Positions 13,254 to 24,521 of a DNA stretch of 64,000 nucleotides are shown one piece after another. Under the pieces are notes generated by a model, which was not told the DNA's origin, searched no databases, and worked only from the letters and a program-made list of their open reading frames with translations. How positions within the stretch are numbered: position 1 is the stretch's first letter; every line of letters starts with the position of its first letter. The stretch comes from Leucocoprinus leucothites (lineage: Eukaryota; Basidiomycota; Agaricomycetes; Agaricales; Agaricaceae), in assembly GCA_013368445.1 (NCBI GenBank), contig JAACJO010000012.1:248001-312000 (forward strand), in the 5' to 3' direction. A program made the translations under genes and the position numbers.

Positions 13254-13729
13254 TTATGATTGATCGGAGGACTGTTGTTGGAGCTCCTCGAGCGGTAGAC
13301 GGACTAGGCGCTGTCCTTCAGACGCGTCTTCGCTCCCGGTTTGCTCTCGTGAAGCCACTAGAGAGGATCATCAGTTGAAGATGTGGGAAAACTGTGCGAT
13401 GGCTACCTACAGAATAAGCTCAATATTTGGAACATCCGTGGCCATTGTTCGAGGACTTGACCATGGACTGCGACACATTAGACGAGTTTTTGCAACATAG
13501 AGAGATTAAATCTATTACTTTCGCCAGCCTTCGCCATAATTTCACAATCTTCCCCAAGAGCCTCTATCCGTTGAAGATACAACGCGCTCGCTCTTTCAAG
13601 AGCAGCTACAGCATCGTATTCTTTCTTCTTCTCCAAAAGTTTTGCCAATGCAGCAGAGGACCCTCCCTGTGAACTTTGTGATGACGCATGAGAAGCCCGC
13701 CCAGCTAACGAGGACTGGCGCGTCGACAT
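13254..13729 (-). CDS. DAD2: DASH/Dam1 complex subunit DAD2
   Basis: Dad2 is a small subunit of the fungal DASH ring that couples kinetochores to microtubule plus ends. Three exons join cleanly. Exon 1 (13,729 to about 13,490) encodes MSTRQSSLAGRASHASSQ, then the coiled coil ALAKLLEKKKEYDAVAALER and GEDCEIMAKAGE. Exon 2 encodes IHGQVLEQWPRMFQILSLF, the conserved Dad2 signature. Exon 3 encodes ASREQTGSEDASEGQRLVRL and ends at 13,254. Introns of about 45-55 nt keep frame at both joins. An upstream in-frame ATG at 13,816 would add 29 unlikely residues. The gene is head to head with MED12, about 207 bases apart. Confidence 0.92.
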
Positions 13730-13936
13730 CGAGAATGGTGGTGGATGATCTTGACAAATGAAATGGCGAAGAGTGACTGCCGAATTAGGCAGGCACTCCG
13801 CCTTCGGACCGCCCACATCGTCAGGGACCTACTCAGTCCACGGAGAAACTCCAGAAACCCGATCCGCGCACAGCTTATCCTCTAAGTTTCCTCTTCCCCT
13901 CACACCGTATGCGTCCATTTCCTGTCCATCTTACAG

Positions 13937-16900
13937 ATGCGCGAACGCAAAGATGAGAAGCAGCTGCCGATATACGAGTCGCGACCTCCCAAGTGGCTGC
14001 CCAAATCCCATGCTACGGCTGACCTAGGTACGCAGTATTATTTATTAGCAACAGCTAGTGAGCCTGGCTGATTTTTGCACGTCTCGTTGGAAGGGTATCC
14101 TGGGTTCTTCCCTCCTAAGCCTGGACAGGATGAGGATGTGCTGTCGGAAGTGAGAGTCCGGACAGGGTTTGTGTTGGGACACCAGGTTTCGGTGAGTTGT
14201 ATTCAGTGTGTTCAAGTTTATGAGTTGTTAACCTCGGAGCTTAAAGGCGGAGACATTCAGTGCTCAGGCAATCATAAATGAAAACTTGAACGCTGGAGAT
14301 ACTCTCAACAAGCTGGAGGACCTGATCAATGAAGTCTTCAAACGTCGTGCAGACCGTGTGCCCTCAGTTCCGTGCGTGTGTTAGGCCGTAACGAACAAGG
14401 GTGGTGGTTTAACAATTACACAGGTCGTCAAGCTTTCATATACCAGCGCGGGTAACGCTCAGTGAGACCAAGAAACAAGCGTGGTTCGCCGATCTCGCTA
14501 ATCCTGATGTCCCCTTGAGCAAACTTGGGAAGAGTGTACCCCATGAACGTAAAGACCATGGTTTATTGGACATGCTACATCAGAACAACGTTGCTATACC
14601 TCGCGCTGTTTGGTTTCTTCGAGTATCTGGTGCCAATGAAACGGTACGCTCCCTACGTTGTTAGTACTGAGCCCCCTAGATGACGCGAGACATCTTTTCT
14701 TAGGTTGGATATCGTAATAAGAATTCTGCCAATCCGAATCAACATAGCGTCGAATGGGCGAATGTCATGACTGGATATATGAAGAAACAGCTAAATGAAA
14801 TTGCACTTCCGAGTGCTCCCCGACCTGGGCTGAACATTAAACAAACGTTCAAGGGTGTACTCGCCGATATAGAAGGAAGAGAGAAATGGATATCTCGGTT
14901 CTCTTACTGGTATGTCACCTTCTAGTCCTCCTAAATCTTTGGTATAACACGAGGTTCCTTAGTTTGAAGCTCCTTCGGACATTCTATACTGAAGGGCTTG
15001 TAGATCACCAAACTTTCCTCGTGTGGTTTGTTAACCAAATGGGAGCATGTAATCTTGCCCAAGCCGGATTTCTCAGTCGTCTCGCAGACGAGTATTTACC
15101 TCCAATCATGACCAGCCGCGCTCTCGCCAAACCTTTTGTAGAAGCTTGTCTCAACAAACTATCGGAGGTACTTGTGGGTTTTGTGCCATTAGAGTGTTAG
15201 TCTCAACAATTCTGTAGATCCGCGAGACTGCACAGGACTATCTCTTTGACACGGAGAGACAGTTCCGCACCATACTTCAGGTGAGCTCGTTCTTATAATC
15301 TTTGAATAAATCCAAAGCTGACTAGAGCCAGCGGGTATGCCTGGCCCTACCGGACGCGTTTGTCTGCCCCCGGATGTGGCTCTCGCATTCAGTACTCATT
15401 AGGAACGTCATGGCCACCGATACTATCGAAGTTCCTCCTGGAATTGAGCAGACTACTGACATGGCCATCCAGGAGATTCAGCGATCGATCAGTGACAACC
15501 TTTATGACATTCAGATGCGGAATCAGGCTATCCTTTTTCATGATCCTCCTACGAAGGGAATTGGACGACTGGGCACAGCGGTCATCGACGTAAAGGTGTG
15601 TAGCATCCCTCTCGCTATTCGTGTCATGTTTCTCACTTATACTGCTCAGCTACTGAACTCGATCTCAGCCACTACCGATATGACGACGGTATACTTTTTC
15701 CAAAACGAACTGGACAATACACCTGCTTTCAAGGAAAAACTCGACATGCTACTCACCTGGAGTGTGACCCCTCTGCAATACGGTGATCATCGACCTTTTG
15801 CCGCTGTTACCCTCATCCGGTTATGGAGAGATAGAGCTTGCGAGCGTGCTACTCGTCGTGACATTGAGACTCCGAACGATTTCCTCCAGGACCAGTTGTT
15901 TGACTGGCTTGATACTTCGGAAGTTGCTGGAGAAGCAAAGAATATCCGCCACATTGCTCTCCTTTATGGGAAGTTGGTGAAGCAGGAGCTATTCTCATAT
16001 GCAAAGTATATCCAGAGGTTGATTGCACGAGGGGAGGCGGGGCTGTCTTTCACAGAGGTTAGTGTCTTTCGGATGCTACCACTTCCATGTTCTGATTAGT
16101 CTCTTCAGACTGTGGAATCTCGACACCGTCAATTCTTACGCTGGATCCCACTTCATAGCTCGACTTTATCTGACTTGAACCAGCGGAAAGTTACACTGTA
16201 CGGTGTCAGGGCCCGGGAGACTCCTGAGGATGTTGCTGAGCGAGAAATTCGGAAAGAAGTCCGCCTCATTCTTCCTGAACTCTTTGGTAGTAAGCTCTTC
16301 TCTTGCCACTCTTCTTCGTAACACCGATCGAATTTCTAGGAGAACAAGATGACTCCAACGTACCCAATTCTACCACCCTGCTAGACCGATGCAAGACGCT
16401 AGTCCAGGCCACTCGTTTCGAACAAACCAGAATATTCAAACAGTGGTTCCTACCTCGTCTTCAACAAGAAGTGGCTAAGTGAGTCAATTACCTTGTTTAG
16501 GGTACATACACTGACAGTTTCGTGAACAGTCCAGATTCTACTATTACAAGTTCCGCTCTTTTGCGCATATATTGCATCTCTGTTGAGCTTATGTTCTACT
16601 CTAAATGTTATGATTGTATCCTCGAAGTAAGTGTTCATAGCCTTGCAAACCAATAGGTCAGCGTGTTCATTGGTTTCCAACGGTACAGCTTACACTCCGC
16701 ATGCTCGAAAACACCAAGCTTCCTGAACTGCTCGTTGCTATTATTGATACCCTGCATCGCTTTGCAACTATCTGGTCGTGTATGAATATTCGTCAAGATA
16801 TCGTCCTTGCTCTTGATACTGCCCATCAAGCTTGGAGAACTCGAGGGATACAGTCGAGAGGGTTGCTCTCGTTAATGATTGAATTTGATCGGGATCGTCA

Positions 16901-19886
16901 ATATCTCAGTCCGGCATCAAGAGAGCGCATAGACTCTGACCTCGCTCACTTCACACTGGTACGGATTATGCGGTTGACCATGAAAGCCTCGAGCTTACTT
17001 AAATGCATCAAAGGCTCTACGACCAGCGACAAAGCGGCCAGAAGCAGTGCCCGACGTCCTTACCGAGATCCTCATGATGGCAGCTGATACGGAAGCAGAG
17101 GCACCCTCTTTGCTTGCGAACGGGCTTTGGATCAAGTACCGCACCTCTCTTGACTGGGCATGGAAGGTCTGGGACAATGCAATCGCTAGCCTGCGCCAAG
17201 TACCGGTAATAAACCCCGATGATGCCCAGCGGAAGGCTTGTGCCTTGCGATATGGCATCTTTCTGTGGCAAGTTGATCAGCATCTCCCTGATGGTCTGGA
17301 TGGCGATGTTCAAAGATGGTTTGCCGGTCCTGGCCAGAATGAGATCGCGGCATTGAACGCTGAAGTTTGGGATATTGTCACGGTGGTTCTGTTGTACCTT
17401 TGTGTTCATGGAGCTCTCAGGACGACAACAATCTTGACTGGCGTGGTTTATCCTGCATGGCAGCTTGGGGCGACCGAATCTGGTCCTCAGGTTCAAATAT
17501 TTCTTAATGCCGCTAACAATCTCTTTCAGCAGCTACTGCTACAAGAAAACCCCAATGCCAACGGCATCCCTCCTGTCGACCTCTTTGATGTTCAGTGCCT
17601 TCAGACGAGGCGCCGTACTGTGTACGAGGAACCCCACTTTTCCTGCTTGGTCTCAAACGTCCCCCTCCTTATATTCTTGGAAAATAAATCAGACATACCA
17701 GAAGATATCAGGGCGGAACTTACCTCACTTCGACACCGGCTATGCCATGATACCCAGTTTCGTCAGGGTGCTTATAGGAATCTGGATGTTATTCGTGCAG
17801 CGTTTGAAGACTCTCCGTACCTATCCGAGACATCTTCAGCCGATTTAGGACAGCATACTATAGCTGGCCTGCGGACTATTCTTGGTGAAAATGTTGATGG
17901 TGAGTGTCAAGGTTATGTCCGGCATGTCACGACGCGTGGCCACTAATTCCAACGTTGCAAGAAGAAAAAGACATGTATGATTGGCCCGAAGTAACGTGTC
18001 TCCTGAGCCCTTGGAAGATTGTCGCCACGACGATACAAATGCAGTTCTCCGTCAAACAGTTAGGGAAAGCGCTTGCACAGGAATCCACTCATGAGGCGGC
18101 GAGTGGCAACCTCAACAAGTTGTCCATCATGCTTTTTCATCAGTCGATGACTTCGGAGGAGGCTTACTATGTTGGGGAGATGGCACAAGGGGCTGATAAT
18201 ATGGTTGCCAGCAGGGTCAGTTGATTTTGTCGTGTTTTGTTTTTGGATTGACTGATGAGATGTCCGGCTGTACTTTTTCCGTGACAAAGTTTATTGCCAA
18301 CGGCCTGAAATGTATCAACGAGCTGCTTCAGGAGCTGAAGTCCGGCCATATGACCAGTGTCGCCGATAAGCTCCACCGAATTGGAGAATTATTGCGCGCG
18401 CTGGTGTATATCGCTCAACCTTTCCGGAAGGAAGCACCTTTGCTCCTGAATCTCGATCCAGCAATTCAAGATGACTTTGTGGCAATCCTTCACGATAAAC
18501 TTTCTTCAATCAAGGCGACCCTTGTTAAGTCGAGCGCATCTGCCCAAGTTCCAGTAATAAGCGGAGAAGATCCATCGACAGTCATCTCGCAACAGGTTGT
18601 CTTACTGGTTCGATTGTTGCAGTTCAACCTTGGTTTCCGCGGGGCGTGGACCCAAAAACTGAAAGATCTGAGCTCAAGCTTCATCACCAATCTCTTTGAT
18701 CTTGCCTTGGTACATCTATATTTTCTCTTCATCCTTACTAGGACGCTCATATTCTTATTGTCACCCCGCAGCATTATGCCACACCTGACCACCTGAATCC
18801 CGTCGTATACCCACTCCTTATTGACACACTTCTATACCTAATAGACGGTAAGTCGAAACCCCACTTCACTCCAAGCCTAGGGATCGGTGCCTACAATTTC
18901 CAAATACTGATACCTCGTTCCGTATACCAGAAATACCCCAACCCGCGAAACCACTGTCTTTTGATCCATTCAGGCACTACCCAAGGGCGCCGATTTCCGA
19001 TCTACCTGCCGACCTCCCACTAGAGTATCACAAACAAGTCCTCTCATTACTCTCAACCCTATCAACCAACAACTCGGTCTCCGACCTTGTCAACTCACAT
19101 TTTGATGGAGCTGGGAACTTGATATTTGACCAGCCGGTCGTCAACAAACCTTGGGAATGGATCGAGAATCTAGGCGAACCCTCCGTAATTGATGGAACTG
19201 CTGTTTCTAAAGATGAAGATCGCGACCGCGAGGAAAGGGCTCGACTCAAAACGAGGTACCTGGTCAAGAACTCAGGATCTCTATCGCTTGATTTTTTCGG
19301 AGCGAAAATGACAGGCGATGGCGTCATTGAAAACTTTGCAAAAGATTACGACGCACAGGTGGAGAATGACATGAGAGCATTTGAAGATGGTTTATTTGCC
19401 GAGGGCATATTGGCTAGAGATTGGAGGGCAAGTAGGGTCGACGTTGAACAGGAGCCTTCACCAACATCGGCATCCAGTGGTCGGGCGATCCAGAGTATTG
19501 GTGGCACCAGTAGTAGCGGCGATGGTGATCTGGAGTCTGGGCTAGCATCTGGCCATGTGAAGAGCGAACGGAGGTCGACCCCTGTGAGGGCGTCGCCAGC
19601 TTCTTCTATCGTTTCAAGGAGCTCTGCGAAGGGCTCAACTACATCGTTGAAGCAAAGCCCAGCGACGAGGTCGATGTTGGATGGAATGGATATGGAGGGT
19701 AGTGCGCCACGGAGTGGGACTACTAAGCGCAAGATGGAGGATGATGACGATGAAATTGAGATTATTGAGGGGCCAATAACGGCTCGGGCTGCGCCACCTG
19801 CCAAACGCGCCAAATCCAGTGCTGGGAAGACCGCAGGCAAGATGGCCGGGAAGACGGCTGGGAAGACAAAGGCGAAGAAGCGGTGA
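13937..19886 (+). CDS. MED12: Mediator kinase-module subunit 12 (MED12/SRB8)
   Basis: MED12 links cyclin C-CDK8 to Mediator and activates the kinase in the nucleus. The chosen start (13,937) gives MRERKDEKQLPIYESRPPKW; the bases just before look like a splice acceptor, so an upstream exon may exist. Next come DLGYPGFFPPKPGQDEDVLS and TGFVLGHQVS, a strong match to the MED12 N-terminus. The Med12 domain follows with HGLLDMLHQNNVAIPRAVWF, then SVEWANVMTGYMKKQLNEI and GLVDHQTFLVWFVNQMGACN. The middle is a long helical LCEWAV-like region up to about 18,700. The C-terminus ends in a Ser-rich, acidic then Lys-rich tail with an AGKT repeat. As in other fungi, I see no metazoan-type glutamine-rich tail. 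About twenty introns are inferred and the frame is open across all recognised exons. Confidence 0.92.
19821..19868 (+). repeat. Four tandem AGK(T/M) units at the MED12 C-terminus
   Basis: Twelve-base units coding AGKT, AGKM, AGKT and AGKT lie just before the basic end of MED12. They form a lysine-rich tail that could bind nucleic acid or act in nuclear localisation; this is inference. Confidence 0.7.
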
Positions 19887-20121
19887 TATCTCCCAATTTA
19901 CGCATTTACTTTGATTCTATCTGCATCTCACATGTTTTGTAATGCTCTCCATCTCTGTAATCTAGTCATATTCGTACAATTGCAGTGCTTTATGATATTA
20001 TTAGTGTAGACCGGCATGATTCTGTAGCTAATTGAGGGAATATGGAACAAATGAAGTGCCAAGGTTATGACCGAAAAAAGATATGCAATAAAAGAATCAA
20101 GCACAAGAAAGAAAGAAATGA

Positions 20122-21251
20122 TCATCGTTCCCTAGGGAAATAACCATCCCAAGGGTCAACCACAACCAGGTGGCCATGTCTTTGTTCCACATAGGGCTGA
20201 TCTGGTGGAATGTTCAGCTTCTCCTCTTCATCAGCTGCTGAGATAGTCCGCACGAGGGATTTCAACGTATAAACCTCCACTGGACGTCGATATACCTGCT
20301 TACGACATGTAGGGCACGTATATTCAGGCGTGGGTTGTTGTAATTGTTGCAATTGATGGTAGAGCTGAGGGTGTGCGAGATACTCTGGTCGAAGGATAGT
20401 TTGGAGGCGTTGAACGTATGCATTCATCGTGTTCTGATGCCAATGTGGATGTGCTTGGATGAAGCGTGCTTGAGCAGTTCCGAACCAATCACGGAGACAA
20501 GAAAGACAGAAGGTGTGGCCACAATCAGGTAGTCTATTTACGATTGTGGGTTTAGCTTCTCGGTGGAACTCGGTTGGTGTTAGGGGGGTAACAAAGTAGT
20601 GCTCACAGGCAGGGGGTGTACATGCGGCGTGTACAGATCTCACAGTTGAGGGTATCGTCGACTTGTGAGGGATCCTGGATGGGGTCGAAGACTAGGGATG
20701 AGATCCTGAAGGGATATAATTACTTGTGCTGGTGACGAACCAAGACGAGTTTGCCGTCTGTTGACTGGTGTTGTGAAGCCTTCACTTTCGCCTCCTTGAG
20801 CTCTGTATGACACTGGAAAAGCTCTTGAGCTAATGAGGTAGAGCTATTCTGGTACCGTTCGACCTCCTGTAACAGAAAGGGATATTTCCAACTTGAGAGA
20901 TAGTAGTGAGCAAAAGCATAGACAAACCTGCTTCAGTTTCTTCACCTGGCTTCGTAGGTCTTCAATAAGAGACTCCTGAGAAGGTGGTACATCGTCCTCG
21001 TCAGACGATATTTCAATGACATCTACTGGTTGTGACTGCGCCTTTGGGTTCGATTTTGGCTTTTTCTTGAGTGTGAGTTGGGGGATGCGCTTCTGGTGTT
21101 TGTGTGGCGGGTGGAGAGGGGTATCGTCGGAACTTGTGAGCTCAAGAACATCTGGAGAAGAATCCAATCGCCTAGAAGGAGGCTTAGGGGGGAGAGGGGA
21201 AACTCTGGAATTTGCACGAGTGCTGCGAGGAGGCGTCTGGGCGCGCGGCAT
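20122..21251 (-). CDS. RING-finger protein with SUMO-interacting-like motifs, probable E3 ubiquitin ligase
   Basis: The protein starts MPRAQTPPRSTRANSRVS (ATG 21,251; an in-frame ATG at 21,266 adds five residues). The disordered N-terminal third holds two hydrophobic-acidic motifs, VLELTSSDDTP and VDVIEISSDEDD, the classic form of SUMO-interacting motifs. A helix LIEDLRSQVKKLKQ continues into EVERYQNSSTSLAQELFQCH, a likely coiled coil. The RING follows, split by an intron. DDTLNCEICTRRMYTPC joins LPDCGHTFCLSCLRDWF, and the last pair comes much later as YTCPTCRKQVYRRPVEV. A long insert (FIQAHPHWHQNTMNAYVQRL and a Gln-rich run) separates the RING halves. The C-terminus is GHLVVVDPWDGYFPRER. Ubiquitin ligase activity is expected from the RING; SUMO binding is inference. 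Confidence 0.85.
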
Positions 21252-21326
21252 TGGTGTAGATTGCAAGGGAGAGGACCGTAATTATAGCCCAAAAAGTTAA
21301 TTGCAGACGCGCCCTTAAACACTTCC

Positions 21327-21336
21327 CACGTGATCT
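21327..21336 (-). promoter_or_regulatory. AGATCACGTG element upstream of the RING gene
   Basis: On the gene's strand the site reads AGATCACGTG and contains a palindromic CACGTG E-box, 76 bases before the start codon. A ten-base identical site sits at nearly the same distance before the DMAC1-like gene. A bHLH (Cbf1-like) binder is inference. Confidence 0.4.
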
Positions 21337-21389
21337 TGGCCGGTGCTCTCAGCGTTCGGTGTTGAGTCAGTAGAATTAAAAAACTATTA

Positions 21390-22429
21390 CTACACAGTCG
21401 ATGGAAGCTCTTCAATGCACTGTCTAATCACTCGAAACGTCTCCCCTTTGTCATAAAGCAACCGAACGCAGTCTTTCTTATTGCACTTCGCCCTCCAACA
21501 AGCTTTCGCCTCTGGCCAATCATTGAGCCCAGGATCAAGAACTGTATCCCCTTGAGGGCGACGGTCCATCTCAAGAACAATTTTATACTTGAGCTCTCTC
21601 CAAGTGTGGTACTCAATAACAGAGTCACACCGGACACAATTCGCAGTCGCCCCAGAAACAAACGGGGTGGTGTCCAATCTACTCCGTAATCTAGATATAG
21701 CCGTGAAGGGTCAGTGAGTTGTGATAACGCCCTGTTAATAAAAGGACACACTGTTCTCGTCTTCTATGACGTAGATTCAGTAGATCAAGTAACGCTTTAG
21801 AGGGGAGCTGCTGCAGCGTTTCTTGATGACAAGGATCAAATAAATCGAGTTTGAGCGTTTGTTTAGACGCCAGTTTGGCTTCTTCCTCCCACCCATGCCG
21901 ACAAGCAAACGCGTACAACCGAAGTGGATTATTTAGGAGATCTTGGGTGGAAGCCAAGAGTCGAAGAGTTGATATCGGTCCAGGCATCTCATATTTTTCC
22001 GCCACAAAGAGTATTTTCTCGATCAAATCACAATCTGTCAGAGGGGGCAACTCGAGGCCGCTAACCATCCGCAATAGTGGTTCAAGCACCTCAGCGTCCT
22101 CATCTAGATAAATGATGTCGTCCACCGGGGACTTTGACCTGCAAGCAAGCATGAGCTTCTGAATGTGGAGAGTAGTAGGAACTCTGGGCTCACTGCGGTA
22201 GGCTATACATGGCCCTGAAGAACCCAGAAGTGGTCTTGAGAGTATAAGTATGCACTCGGAAAAAGGTCTGGCCTCCACGAGCAGATAGCACAACGTCACC
22301 ATCTGGTGATGCAAAGAGTGGGTGGAGGCGGTCTGTCACAGACTGCTCTTGCACATCCATAGCATGATCCCTGGGGAGAACCAGTAGAATAGGAGCATGT
22401 CCATGAAATGTCTCTTCCGGTGACTGCAT
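21390..22429 (-). CDS. BTB/POZ-domain protein with a Cys-rich C-terminus
   Basis: This belongs to the large BTB family of mushroom-forming fungi; functions are mostly unknown, though BTB domains dimerise or recruit Cullin-3. The start chosen is MQSPEETFHGHAPILLVLPR (ATG 22,429); ATG 22,561 and a later Met are alternatives. The BTB core is LFASPDGDVVLSARGGQTFF, then RVHTYTLKTTSGFFRAMYSL. After a 55-nt intron it continues IIYLDEDAEVLEPLLRMVSG and FVAEKYEMPGPISTLRLL. A helical region follows (AFACRHGWEEEAKLASKQTL). The last exon has paired cysteines, CVRCDSVIEYHTW and CWRAKCNKKDC, conserved in this clade and perhaps metal binding. Both introns keep frame. It is divergent from the first YCII gene. 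Confidence 0.85.
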
Positions 22430-22845
22430 AATGATCTGCTTTTTCAGACAGTAAGTGTTTCCCAAACAGGAGAAAAGGATAGAAGGATGGGAGGTCGTAC
22501 TTTGAGAAAAGTCCCTAGTCAAGCAACAAATCTCGGGGCAAGAGGAATGGCGCCATGCCATAGAACAAACAGCAGAACAGTCACTGTGACTAACTAGCTA
22601 CATACTTAGTCCTTTGTAAAGCGGCTACCTTTTTTTTCAAAGCCGGGCTCTAAATCCATTGGGCCAAACCCGGGCCGGAGCTTTTCCAAAAATAGGCAAT
22701 GATCCCAAAGCTTCTGTTTTCGAAAACCCTGGTCCAATGCTTCAACGAGTTATATGTAGGTTTCCAGTATCAAGATTATCTTCTTCATCTCTTCTTATTG
22801 AGAGATTCCTGCCTCTCAGTCACTACTGCCTTGAGATACAGAAAT
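22430..22845. other. Intergenic region between BTB and YCII genes
   Basis: This is the shared upstream region of two divergent genes. It holds a run of eight T at about 22,630 and CG-rich patches around 22,640-22,680 that give imperfect pairing only. An open frame from 22,699 runs in frame into the YCII start, so part may be coding if a farther start is used. Confidence 0.5.
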
Positions 22846-23404
22846 ATGTCCACAGCTCCTCGTCAACGTTGGCTCGTCTACGCGCCTGATAAAACTGAAG
22901 AAGGCACTTTTGAAAAGCGCATGTCAGTTAGGCCGACGCATATTGAGAATGCATCATCCAACTTCCAGAAAGGAATCGTGCGTACGTTGACTTTCTTCGA
23001 ACGTTTACCTTGCTTGAGGCTTGTTTTCTGATTTATGGACTTGATTTCCTCTTGGTCCCCAATGGTATGCAGGCGTTGGAGGCGGTCTCTTAACCCCAGA
23101 ATCGGTCGCCACACCAGATGCACCGAAAAAGCTGATCGGTTCTGTGTTCATTTGTGAAGCCGATAACATTGACCAGTACGCTCCCTCTGTTCCCTGTCTA
23201 TGATCCACTTAGTAGTGACTTGGCTTTCTTATCAGGGTTTGGGAGACTGTAAAGAGTGATATCTACTATACCTCAGGAGTGGTAAGCCTCACCTCGCATT
23301 CTCGCTCCCAAAAAATACAGGCTAATATTATATTGCCAATGCAGTGGGATCTTGAGAAGTTGACAGTATTGCCATATAATATCGCTACACCCTTCAAGCT
23401 CTGA
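22846..23404 (+). CDS. YCII-family protein, first copy
   Basis: YCII domains are small ferredoxin-like folds, some with weak enzymatic activity; the fungal role is unknown. The start gives MSTAPRQRWLVYAPDKTEEG. Exons follow in frame: FEKRMSVRPTHIENASSNF, VGGGLLTPESVATPD, KKLIGSVFICEADNIDQVWE, SDIYYTSGVW and DLEKLTVLPYNIATPFKL, ending at 23,404. Four exons are joined by introns of about 50-85 nt. An in-frame ATG at 22,699 would add 49 residues, but the inner start is better placed relative to the second copy. The next gene downstream is a paralogue with the same exon order, so the pair is a tandem duplication. Confidence 0.9.
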
Positions 23405-23637
23405 CCATGAGCTTTCTTGCTTGTCAGTACATACTACTTGCACCGATTTATACGGCCCGGATATCCCGTTCCCCTTTCCCCAAAGCACATTGTTTGAATT
23501 GGCTCTTGACAATACAAGAAGCGTTCGTGAGAATTGTTAACCATCTCACCATAGAAGCAAGGGTTGTTCCTACGTCGAGTCAAGACCCAAGCGTCTAATT
23601 CACTTCTCCTCTATCCAATACTTTTATCTTGCAAAAA

Positions 23638-24192
23638 ATGCATCGAAGGATACCCCCATTTCACCGTTTTTTCCGCTCAATACATACGACGAATGTCAGA
23701 GCTGCCGAACGAAATAGATTTTTCGTTTATGCACCTGACTATCCCAACTCTGTTGCCCATCGATATGCCGTGCGAGAAGCTCACCTCGCAGGTGTGAAAC
23801 AGCCTATTGAGACCGGTGTAATACGCATGTATCTAGTTTATTTCCCCGTGCCTATTGGGCAGGAATCCTTCATAATTGCGTGTTTCAACTGCTAACTCTT
23901 CTCCTCCATCAGCTGTAGCCGGAATGCTCGCAGATCCTGAACAACCCAAGACCAAAATTGGCAATGAAATGAGGAACAACGCAACGGGATCTGTTCTTAT
24001 CATAGAAGCTGATACTCTCGAAGAGGCAAGACAACTTATAGAAAATGACATTTACTGGAAGAAAGGCGTTGTAAGTGCTCTCTGACTCGTATGTTTGGAA
24101 TGGTGATTTTCTACTTCTGACGCTATGTGCTGCAGTGGGACAAGGAGCGGGTGATCATCCAACCATTCTTCGCAGCAACGCCGTTTCCATAA
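23638..24192 (+). CDS. YCII-family protein, second copy, probably mitochondrial
   Basis: The start MHRRIPPFHRFFRSIHTTNV is rich in Arg and Ser/Thr with no acidic residue, a typical mitochondrial presequence. The YCII fold follows: RNRFFVYAPDYPNSVAHRYA, REAHLAGVKQPIETAVAGML, TGSVLIIEADTLEEARQLIE, NDIYWKKGVW and DKERVIIQPFFAATPFP. It matches the upstream copy at VYAPD, the ADxx(E/D) segment, DIY, GVWD and ATPF. Introns interrupt after ETG and after KKGV at matching places. The two copies are well diverged outside these motifs, so the duplication is not recent. Mitochondrial location is inferred from the leader only. Confidence 0.9.
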
Positions 24193-24521
24193 TATTCCAT
24201 GTGATATTTCCATCGCTTGTATACCTACATTTTCGTCAACTATTCCTCATGATCTACCGGAGACCACTTGAGCTCCCCAATAGATCCTTGATGCCATTAC
24301 GTATAGTAAATCATCAGCTATAAGAGTTTAGGACCGTGGGCGTCTAGCAGCTTAAGCTCCGGCCAGTCCTCACACGAACCCAGAGAAATATCATACCGGT
24401 TACAAAACTACGGTCCTACTAGAACCACCGACCACACAGAAACCCGCAGTCACGTTCTGATTTACCCAGACGAGTAATTCTTTTATCCATTTTCCCAGTC
24501 CATCTAAAACCGCCTTTGTAC
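24193..24521. other. Intergenic region before enoyl-CoA hydratase
   Basis: A 329-base region holds the 3' end of the YCII gene and the promoter of the hydratase gene. I see no open frame with recognisable content and no clear TATA box close to the start. Confidence 0.6.

Noticed and set aside
13937..19886. Splitting the 13.9-19.9 kb stretch into several genes
   Set aside because: Motifs run in MED12 order throughout and exons join in frame, so one gene explains it.
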